From Duganella dendranthematis (lineage in GTDB: Bacteria > Pseudomonadota > Gammaproteobacteria > Burkholderiales > Burkholderiaceae_D): 64,000 nt of DNA. The DNA lies in assembly GCF_012849375.1 (NCBI RefSeq), contig NZ_CP051684.1, positions 1,488,001 through 1,552,000 on the forward strand, read 5' to 3'. How positions within the stretch are numbered: the first letter of the stretch is position 1; each line of letters opens with the position of its first letter. The position numbers and the translations under genes were made by a program. The notes beneath the pieces were generated by a model. The model was not told the origin of the DNA. It did no database searches and saw only the letters and a list, made by a program, of their open reading frames with translations. This document shows positions 1 to 10,705 of the stretch, in pieces.

Positions 1-34
1 GGCGAGTGCTAATTTTTTCATGCTCTACTTTCTA

Positions 35-625
35 TCAGTGGTGGAAAACTTCGCGGTACAGCCCGTCCATATCGGCCGGGGCGGCGCCGCGAATAACGGT
101 GCTGGCCAGCGTCGCCGACATCACCCGCGACGCGTAGGCGCGCGCCGCAGCGCGCTCCTCGTCGCTGGGCGGGACGTCGCCGCCAACCAGGACAAACAGC
201 ACGCGCAGGCCCGGATTGAACATGCGCGCAGCATTCAGGCGGGCGATCAGCTTGTACTGGCTGGCCAGATCGACCTGCTGCGGCGTCACCGGCACGTCGA
301 TCGGCACAATCGCCAGCCGCGCGGCGATCAGCGCGGCGCGGCTGGCGGCCGTGTCGCGGCCCTCGGTGTCGATGACGATATCGTTGTAGCGGGTGCGCAG
401 CAGTTCCAGCTCGCCTACCAGCGTGCGGCCGCAGATGGCGCGCGCGGTCACTCTGGGCCGCACGCCGGCCGCCGCCAGTTCGCCGCACCAGGCGCAGGCG
501 GCGGCGCGCGGGTCGGTGTCGACCAGCAGCACGCGGCGGCCGGCGCGCGCCCGCAGTAGCGCCAGGTTGTTGGCGACGATGGTCTTGCCGGCGCCGCCGC
601 TGGGGTTGGCGACGGCGATGATCAT
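35..625 (-). CDS. ParA/MinD-like P-loop ATPase
   Basis: Small (196 aa) ParA-family ATPase without an N-terminal DNA-binding domain, resembling orphan ParA/ParF-type positioning proteins. Visible motifs are the P-loop NPSGGAGKT (residues 7-15), a VLLVDTDP switch segment and an IVIDTEGRD Walker B region. In canonical ParA proteins the deviant Walker A starts with a signature lysine (KGGxGKT); here that position is Ser9, which is unusual. The ATG at 625 overlaps the stop of the upstream gene in an ATGA arrangement, so the two are probably translationally coupled. No ParB-like gene or parS-like repeat is visible, so the cargo is unknown; family assignment is secure, role is not. Confidence 0.85.
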   Translation of the reverse strand: MIIAVANPSGGAGKTIVANNLALLRARAGRRVLLVDTDPRAAACAWCGELAAAGVRPRVTARAICGRTLVGELELLRTRYNDIVIDTEGRDTAASRAALIAARLAIVPIDVPVTPQQVDLASQYKLIARLNAARMFNPGLRVLFVLVGGDVPPSDEERAAARAYASRVMSATLASTVIRGAAPADMDGLYREVFHH

Positions 626-957
626 GCGGCGGCCCGCTGCGCCAAGGCCGTCATGCGGCCGAATTCGGCGCCCGGCAAGGCCCGCATCACGGCTTCCATC
701 ACCTGTCCGGCCAGCGCCCGCGACAGGCACAGCCAGACCTTGACGCGGGCGCCGTGGTCGCACGCCTCGACCCGCATGAATTCCATGCCAGCGCCGCAGG
801 TGCGCATCACCAGCGCCCGCAGGTCGGTCACGGCGGCGGCATCCACGGTCAGCTGCATCAGGCAGCCGCGCGGCGCCGCCGCTGGCGTCGCGCGGGGCGT
901 GCTGCGGGGCGGTTTGGCGCGGCGCTGGGCGGCTTGGGTGTGGAAAAAGGCGTGCAT
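622..957 (-). CDS. Hypothetical protein coupled to ParA-like ATPase
   Basis: 111-aa protein that I do not recognise. The first ~33 residues are basic and Ala/Pro-rich. The rest (from MQLTVDAAAV) alternates short hydrophobic strands and helices and could be a small ferredoxin-like fold; that is a guess. A clear GGAGG lies just upstream of the ATG at 957. The stop codon overlaps the start of the ParA-like gene, so it probably works with that ATPase, perhaps as its adaptor or partner. An internal Met at residue 34 is an alternative start that would give a 78-aa protein. Confidence 0.7.
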   Translation of the reverse strand: MHAFFHTQAAQRRAKPPRSTPRATPAAAPRGCLMQLTVDAAAVTDLRALVMRTCGAGMEFMRVEACDHGARVKVWLCLSRALAGQVMEAVMRALPGAEFGRMTALAQRAAA

Positions 958-1055
958 GACTAACCTCCGGGTGAGCGTTTCGATACCTGTCAGCTTAGCG
1001 ACGGCGTCGTAAAAACGGTCTAAAAAGGCGGGCCTGGGCTGTAAACATCGTGTAT

Positions 1056-1076
1056 AAATTGCGCAGTGCGCAATTT
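1056..1076. promoter_or_regulatory. Perfect palindrome between divergent genes
   Basis: Ten-base arms AAATTGCGCA and TGCGCAATTT around a single G, followed by two more T's. It sits in the divergent gap between the ParA-like operon and parE. It could be an operator; the T-run also makes it terminator-like, but no + strand gene lies upstream that would need one. Confidence 0.55.
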
Positions 1077-1080
1077 TTGC

Positions 1081-1096
1081 CCGCGATCAAACGCGG
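1081..1096. promoter_or_regulatory. Second palindrome upstream of parE
   Basis: Inverted repeat CCGCG-ATCAAA-CGCGG starting a few bases after the first palindrome and 73 bases before the parE ATG. It may form a hairpin in the parE leader or be a protein-binding site. Confidence 0.35.
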
Positions 1097-1168
1097 TTGA
1101 GGATAGAATACGCATTAATCGCCGCACCTGTACATAAACCCAGTATCAAAAACACAAGCTGCTCACGT

Positions 1169-3166
<1,998 letters not shown>

Positions 3167-3178
3167 TACAAGCACACC

Positions 3179-5761
<2,583 letters not shown>

Positions 5762-5779
5762 CCCGCACGGCGGCACACC

Positions 5780-5809
5780 AGGGTCCGACCCCGCAGGGGT
5801 CGTACCCTT
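5780..5809. repeat. GGGTCTGACCCC-family palindrome, imperfect copy
   Basis: AGGGTCCGACCCC, a short spacer, then GGGGTCGTACCCTT. It is a diverged relative of the palindromes at 5846, 9249 and 50254. Confidence 0.6.
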
Positions 5810-5845
5810 TACGGTGCTCAGCGCGCTGCGGCGCATTCATAAGAC

Positions 5846-5882
5846 AAAGGGTCTGACCCCGCATGGGGGTCAGACCCTTTTT
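5846..5882 (+). terminator. Palindromic repeat acting as parC terminator
   Basis: Strong stem AAAGGGTCTGACCCC / GGGGTCAGACCCTTT with a small loop, ending in a T-run (5877-5883). It can terminate parC, and on the other strand the A-run start lets it serve the convergent gene as well. The whole gap is enclosed by a 13-bp outer inverted repeat (5759-5771 with 5886-5898). Confidence 0.75.
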
Positions 5883-5902
5883 TACGCCGTGCGGGTTAGT
5901 GC

Positions 5903-6370
5903 TTAGTGCTTGGCAGCGGCTTCTTTGACTTCAGCGTCGGCCTTGGCTTTGGTGGCGGCGGTTTTGTTCGCGGCCAGGGCTTTGTCTTCGGTGGCGTCAA
6001 CCGAAGCCTTGATCGCTTTGGCGTCAGCTTTCACCGATTTTTTCTCGGCTTTTTCTTCGGCTTTGGCTACGGCTTTGTCGCCTTTGGCAACTGCTTTAGC
6101 TTTGTCTTCTGGATCAGCCTTGGCCACTTTTTCGTTGGCTTTGGCTTGTTCCACGCCTACTTTGGCTTGCTGCTCTTCATGCACCTTATCAGCTTTGGCG
6201 ATGGCTTTGTTGGCTTTGTGGTCAGCCTTGGCATCGACCTTGGCTTCTTTCTGCTGCGCCTTGGCGACGTCTTTGTTGGCATCGGCTTGTGCCTTAGCAA
6301 CGTCCGAGGTTTGAGCAAAAGCGGCGGTAGCGAACAGGCCGGCGATCAGGGTAGCGATAATTTTGTTCAT
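5903..6370 (-). CDS. Exported Ala/Lys-rich low-complexity protein
   Basis: 155 aa with a clean Sec signal peptide (MNKIIATLIAGLFATAAFA, cleavage after residue ~19). The mature part is almost entirely Ala, Lys, Glu and Asp arranged in short AKAD/VAKA-type units, predicted to be one long charged helix. The composition recalls histone H1-like or PHA-granule-associated proteins, but the signal peptide puts it in the periplasm or outside. AAGGGA precedes the ATG. It converges on parC. I cannot assign a function; an envelope spacer or a polyanion-binding role would fit the composition. Confidence 0.7.
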   Translation of the reverse strand: MNKIIATLIAGLFATAAFAQTSDVAKAQADANKDVAKAQQKEAKVDAKADHKANKAIAKADKVHEEQQAKVGVEQAKANEKVAKADPEDKAKAVAKGDKAVAKAEEKAEKKSVKADAKAIKASVDATEDKALAANKTAATKAKADAEVKEAAAKH

Positions 6371-6464
6371 GATGTGATCCCTTTCGGTGTTGTTTGAGTA
6401 AGTGAGATACAGCTTAAGCCTCGCCCGCTCCGCACACTGTACGCTAGCGTACTAAACCCCCGGT

Positions 6465-7868
6465 TTATTTTTCCGGCCGGGAATACAGATCGATGATGGT
6501 GCCGATCGCGTCCGCACACACCGAGCAGAAGGTGTCGCTGCGGTCGAACATGATGCACTGCATTTCAGGCCGGTAATAACCGGTGGCCTCGTAGTTGGCG
6601 CCCTCGAACGCGCCGACCGTGTGGCGGTGCGGATCGCGCGAGAACAGTTCATTGCTCTGCTGCAGATCGCGGCGGAACAGCGCGCTCATCTCCGACTCCG
6701 GACGGTTGTCTGCGCGCAGCGCGGCGCGTTCCTTCTGGTAGGCGCGCGACGCGGTCTCGTAAGCTTCTTTCGGCCACGGCGTCGGCAGCGGCGTGCCCTC
6801 CTTCACGAACTTCTTCCATTTCAGATTGGCCGGATCGTGCAGCGCGGTGGCGTTCGGTTCCCACGGTTCGCGGCGTTCGCCACCGGTGGCGTAGGCGACC
6901 GGCGAGGTGTAGTACTCGTCGGCCAGGCCGGCGAAGTGGTGGCCGAATTCGTGCACGAACAGGTAGTTGGCCCAGTCGTTGTCGGCCGCCGCCGTGCTGA
7001 ACTGGCCGAAGATGCCGCCGCCGCCGTAGGTTTCGTTGTTGACCAGGATTTCAATGAACTCATACGGCGCGTACTGCGCCAGTTCGCGCAATGCGCGGTT
7101 GTCGGTGGTCAGCACGTAACGTTCGCTGCCGAAGATGTCGTAGCGCGCGCCCAGCTTCGACGCATGATGGACGCCGGTCGATGGCCGCGACACGCCCGAT
7201 TCCTCGGTCGGCAGCGCGATGGCCCAGACGTTGAAGTCCTTGGCGCGCTCCTTGAACGGCGACACCTGGAACAGGTGGTCGGCCAGGCGGCGGGCGGCCG
7301 CCTCGAACTTCTTCATCTCGGCCTGGGTGTAGCCGTCGCCGACGATCAGCAGGTCGACCTTGTCTTCCGACGGGCCATTGACGCGGATGCCGATCGGCTT
7401 GACCGGCGCCGGCGGCTGCTTGCGGATCACGTCCTGCGCGTCCGGGTTGACGTCGGCGGTCCACACCACCGAGAACAGGTTGCGCTCGTCGCGCTTGAGG
7501 ATGCGCACGCGCACCGGCTGCTCGGGACGCGGGAAACGCACCGACTCCTCGAAGCCGCGGTTGATACTGGCCGCTTCCTCGGTGCTGCGCCATTCGGCGA
7601 ATACCGTGCTGAAACCGCGCGAGTACAGCAGCTTGCCGGTCTTGGCATCGACCACTTCAACCATGTTGTTACCGCGGTTAGTGGTGTCGATGGTCTGGCG
7701 CAGGTTGCCGGGCCACGGCAGCGGCTCGACCACCACCCGCTCCAGCGCGTAGTGCTCGTCGAGCGCGTTGCCGCTGTGGAGGTAGTCGACGCGCATGGTG
7801 GCCGGTTGCGCGGCCAGCGCGGAGGCCGAGGCGCACAGCGCCAGCAGGGAGAGGAGATTGCGGAGCAT
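6465..7868 (-). CDS. Secreted M64-family metallopeptidase
   Basis: 467-aa exported zinc peptidase of MEROPS family M64 (the 'IgA peptidase M64' family). It has a signal peptide (MLRNLLSLLALCASASALA), an N-terminal M64 beta domain (~22-155) and the catalytic domain with HEFGHHFAGLADEYY (His306, Glu307, His310), the hallmark HExGHxxxGLxDEY. The C-terminus carries Cys residues in QCIMF...FCSVCADAI that may form disulfides. It is the last of four minus-strand genes after the TonB receptor and two cyanophycinases. It could digest extracellular protein as part of the same scavenging programme, though the 98-bp gap leaves co-transcription open. Confidence 0.88.
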   Translation of the reverse strand: MLRNLLSLLALCASASALAAQPATMRVDYLHSGNALDEHYALERVVVEPLPWPGNLRQTIDTTNRGNNMVEVVDAKTGKLLYSRGFSTVFAEWRSTEEAASINRGFEESVRFPRPEQPVRVRILKRDERNLFSVVWTADVNPDAQDVIRKQPPAPVKPIGIRVNGPSEDKVDLLIVGDGYTQAEMKKFEAAARRLADHLFQVSPFKERAKDFNVWAIALPTEESGVSRPSTGVHHASKLGARYDIFGSERYVLTTDNRALRELAQYAPYEFIEILVNNETYGGGGIFGQFSTAAADNDWANYLFVHEFGHHFAGLADEYYTSPVAYATGGERREPWEPNATALHDPANLKWKKFVKEGTPLPTPWPKEAYETASRAYQKERAALRADNRPESEMSALFRRDLQQSNELFSRDPHRHTVGAFEGANYEATGYYRPEMQCIMFDRSDTFCSVCADAIGTIIDLYSRPEK

Positions 7869-7936
7869 GGAGGTCCTGACGGTCAGTTGAAAACGTGAGC
7901 GTCATTGTAAACCGGGGCCGGCGCTGCGGCGAGTCC

Positions 7937-7967
7937 GGCGGGCGGCGGGCGGCGGGCGGCGGGCGGC
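7937..7967. repeat. Heptanucleotide tandem repeat
   Basis: Four full copies plus a partial copy of GGCGGGC, ending at the stop codon of the downstream cyanophycinase-like gene. Such a repeat can change copy number by slippage; here it lies in the gap before the M64 peptidase gene and would not alter a reading frame. Confidence 0.8.
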
Positions 7968-9181
7968 TATTGTGCGCGCAGCGACTGGCCGATGTCGAGC
8001 GGGCGGATGTCGAGGCGCATGTTGAGGATGGAATAGCTGGCCGGCGCCGCCGAAGCGTAGCCGACGCTGTCGCGCGTCTTGCTCAGCGTGAACTGAAAGC
8101 CCAGTTCCGGCAGCGTCGATCCGGGGCCGCTGGTGGCGATGCCGATCGCCTCGCTGCGGCGGTTGTTCATCAGGCTTTCCATCAGCTGCACCAGCGCGTT
8201 GCGCCCCAGGATGTCGGGCGAAAACACCGGATCGGCCGCCAGGTCCTTGTGCGGCGCGATGCGCCCGCCGGCCTTGGCGGCCGACGGCGTGAACGCGTGC
8301 GTGTTGAGGTCATACAGGTCGCCCTGATCCAGGTAGCTGATCACCGCGTTCGAGACATTGAAGCCGGCACGGGCCGGATCGGTGCTGGCGCGCGACAGGT
8401 CGACCAGCAGCGCGCCCTTGCTGCCGACGATCTCCACGCGCCGCTGCGGATCGACCACCATGGCGGTGTTCTCGTCGATGCCGAGGCCGAACTTGTAGCC
8501 CTTCTTCAGCATGGCCGGAATCATGCGGGCGAAGCGGCCGCGCACCAGGAAGTGCTGGTCGACAAACACATCGTCGCCGATGAAGCCGAGGCCGGGGGCA
8601 ATTTCCTGGCCGTCGGTGACACCGCCGCGCAGCGTGGCGAACACGGTCTTGGGCGCGTAGAACATGGTGCTGCTCATCACCGCCGCGCCGGCGCTGTTGC
8701 CGGCCACCACGCCGCCTTTACGGTACACGTCCCACACCGCCTCCAGCACCGCGCTGCGGCTGCCGTCGGCGCGCACCAGCGCCTGGGTGATGCGGGCCTG
8801 GTCGCCGCCGGAGAAGAACACGCCGCCGGCGCCGCGCACGGCGTCGGCCAGCAGCGGATCGTCGGCCGCCTTGCGGAAATCGCTATCGGCCAGCTTGACC
8901 GCCAGCGGGATCTGGAAAGCGTCGGCGCCGTAGCGGTTGAGGGAATCGACGATGGCGGCCGCCACCGGCGCCGGGTCGGCCGCCGCCGAGGCGAAGACGG
9001 CAATGCGCGCTCCCTGCCCACCGGCCAGCTGGACGATGCGCTGCCAGACGGCGTCGTTATCGGCCCGCAGGCCGCCGCCGATGATGACCAGCGAGCCTTT
9101 GGGGCCATCGGCCGCCATCACGCTGAACGGCAAGGCCAGCAGCAAGGCCGCGTGCACCAGGAACTTGATCGCCATGCGCAT
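7967..9181 (-). CDS. Exported cyanophycinase-like serine peptidase (copy 1)
   Basis: 404-aa S51-family peptidase. Cyanophycinases release beta-Asp-Arg dipeptides from the storage polymer cyanophycin. The nucleophile motif is AGNSAGAAVMS (Ser163). Family hallmarks include LVIIGGGLRADN near the N-terminus, FFSGGDQARIT, DQHFLVRGRFARM and GLGIDENTA. A signal peptide (ALLLALPFSVMA) indicates export, as in extracellular CphE-type enzymes rather than cytoplasmic CphB. The ATG at 9181 was chosen because GGGAG lies 5 bases upstream; Mets at residues 3 and -4 are alternatives. It is a tandem paralogue of the next gene upstream. Activity on cyanophycin is inferred from family motifs. Confidence 0.85.
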   Translation of the reverse strand: MRMAIKFLVHAALLLALPFSVMAADGPKGSLVIIGGGLRADNDAVWQRIVQLAGGQGARIAVFASAAADPAPVAAAIVDSLNRYGADAFQIPLAVKLADSDFRKAADDPLLADAVRGAGGVFFSGGDQARITQALVRADGSRSAVLEAVWDVYRKGGVVAGNSAGAAVMSSTMFYAPKTVFATLRGGVTDGQEIAPGLGFIGDDVFVDQHFLVRGRFARMIPAMLKKGYKFGLGIDENTAMVVDPQRRVEIVGSKGALLVDLSRASTDPARAGFNVSNAVISYLDQGDLYDLNTHAFTPSAAKAGGRIAPHKDLAADPVFSPDILGRNALVQLMESLMNNRRSEAIGIATSGPGSTLPELGFQFTLSKTRDSVGYASAAPASYSILNMRLDIRPLDIGQSLRAQ

Positions 9182-9248
9182 ATGCACTCCCATAAAAATG
9201 GTTGACCACGGCGCGCGGCACCGACGCAACCCGCACTGCGCCACGGCC

Positions 9249-9278
9249 AGGGTCTGACCCCGTACGGGGTCAGACCCT
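9249..9278. repeat. Perfect 30-bp GGGTCTGACCCC palindrome
   Basis: The arm AGGGTCTGACCCCGT is followed directly by its exact reverse complement, with no spacer. It lies between the two cyanophycinase-like genes, followed by TT only, so it may act as a weak terminator or mRNA-stabilising stem between them. Confidence 0.9.
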
Positions 9279-9298
9279 TTCGTCCGGGGTCGGCTACG

Positions 9299-10618
9299 CT
9301 AGCGGTAGCGGTACAGCGGCTGCTGCAGCTGGATCGGCCGGATGTCCATGCGCAGTTTCAGTACCGAATACGCCTCCACTTCGGTCGAGCTGTAGCCGAC
9401 GCTGTTAATCGTCTTGGAGAAGCGGAACTCGAAGCCCAGCTCCGGATTGAAGTCGCGCGGGTTGCCGAAGGCGATGCCGATGGCGTCCTGCTGGGCGTTG
9501 TCGATCAGATTCACCATCAAGTCCAGCACCGCATTGTTGCCGAGGATATCGTTGGTGTAGACCGGCTCGCGGGTGTCCGGCTGATTCGGGTCGAGCTTGT
9601 TGTCGGCCTTGTCCGGCGACGGCGTAAACTCGCGCGTGACCAGGTTGAACTTGTCGCCGCGATCAAGGTAACTGATGGTGGCGTTAGATATATTAAACCC
9701 CTTGATGCCACGGTCGGTAATCGCCGCCGACAGGTCCAGCAGCAGCGCGCCGCTGTAACCGATAATCTCCACATCGCGCTTGGCGTTGACCACCATCGCG
9801 GTGTTTTCGTCGATGCCCAAGCCGATCTGGTAACCCTTCTTCAGCATCACCGGAATCATGCGCGCAAAGCGGCCGCGCACCAGCAAATGCTGGTCGACAA
9901 ACACGTCCTCGCCGATGAAGCCGAGGCCGGAGGCGATCTCGTGGCCCTCGTTGACGCCCTGCTTGAGCATGTCCAGGGTCGACTTGGCGTCGTAGAACAT
10001 GGTGGTGCTCATGATGGCGGCGCCGGCGCTGGAGCCGGCCAGCACGCCGCCATCGCGGTAGACGTCCCATACCGCGTCCAGCGCCGCCGTGTGGCTGCCG
10101 TCGGTGCGCACCAGCGCGCGCGTGATGCGGGCCTGGTCGCCGCCGGTGAAGTAAATCCCGGTGGCCGAATGGATGGCCGCCACCACTTCCGGATCCTCGG
10201 CCGCCTTGCGGTAGTCGCTATTGGGCCAGGTGACGCCGAGCGGAATCGCAAACGCCTGGGCGCCGTACTGATTGAGCTTGTTGACGGTGGCCTGGGCCGC
10301 GCTTTCCGGGTTGATCGAGGCCGAGCCGAACACGCCGATGCGCGCGCCCTTGCCGCCCGCCAGCATGACGATGCGCTGCCACACCTCGGCGTTTTCGGCC
10401 CGCAAGCCGCCGCCGATGATGACCAGATTGCCGGCCGGCGGCGTCAGCACCGGTTTCGGTGGTGGTACGGCCTTGGCCGGTTTGCTGCTCTTGCCCGGCA
10501 CCTGCACCTTGGGAACCGGCGTCGTCGCAGCCGCCTGCGCGGCGGCGCCGGTCAGCACCAGCAGCCATAGCAGGCACAGCCTGCTCAGCCCGCGGCGCGT
10601 AAAACCCGTTAATTTCAT
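9299..10618 (-). CDS. Exported cyanophycinase-like serine peptidase (copy 2)
   Basis: 439-aa paralogue of the downstream gene with the same S51 motifs: NLVIIGGGLRAEN, YFTGGDQARIT, AGSSAGAAIMS (nucleophile Ser197), DQHLLVRGRFARM and GLGIDENTA. It has a signal peptide with two arginines before the hydrophobic stretch (TRRGLSRLCLLWLLVLTGAAA). A Pro/Lys-rich linker (~32-61), absent from copy 1, precedes the catalytic domain and could tether or extend the enzyme from the membrane. GGAAGGG precedes the ATG. The TonB receptor gene ends 87 bases upstream, so the two probably share a transcript. Whether the copies differ in substrate or location cannot be told from sequence. Confidence 0.87.
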   Translation of the reverse strand: MKLTGFTRRGLSRLCLLWLLVLTGAAAQAAATTPVPKVQVPGKSSKPAKAVPPPKPVLTPPAGNLVIIGGGLRAENAEVWQRIVMLAGGKGARIGVFGSASINPESAAQATVNKLNQYGAQAFAIPLGVTWPNSDYRKAAEDPEVVAAIHSATGIYFTGGDQARITRALVRTDGSHTAALDAVWDVYRDGGVLAGSSAGAAIMSTTMFYDAKSTLDMLKQGVNEGHEIASGLGFIGEDVFVDQHLLVRGRFARMIPVMLKKGYQIGLGIDENTAMVVNAKRDVEIIGYSGALLLDLSAAITDRGIKGFNISNATISYLDRGDKFNLVTREFTPSPDKADNKLDPNQPDTREPVYTNDILGNNAVLDLMVNLIDNAQQDAIGIAFGNPRDFNPELGFEFRFSKTINSVGYSSTEVEAYSVLKLRMDIRPIQLQQPLYRYR

Positions 10619-10705
10619 GTTGCCCTTCCGATGAAAACCGGCGCCGGGCTATCGCCGGGCGCCGTAGTTACCGCAGATGATACCAAGCTATTGCTTAAAA
10701 ACGCA

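Noticed and set aside
7937..7967. Phase-variable coding repeat
   Set aside because: The heptamer array lies in non-coding sequence next to a stop codon, so slippage would not change a reading frame.
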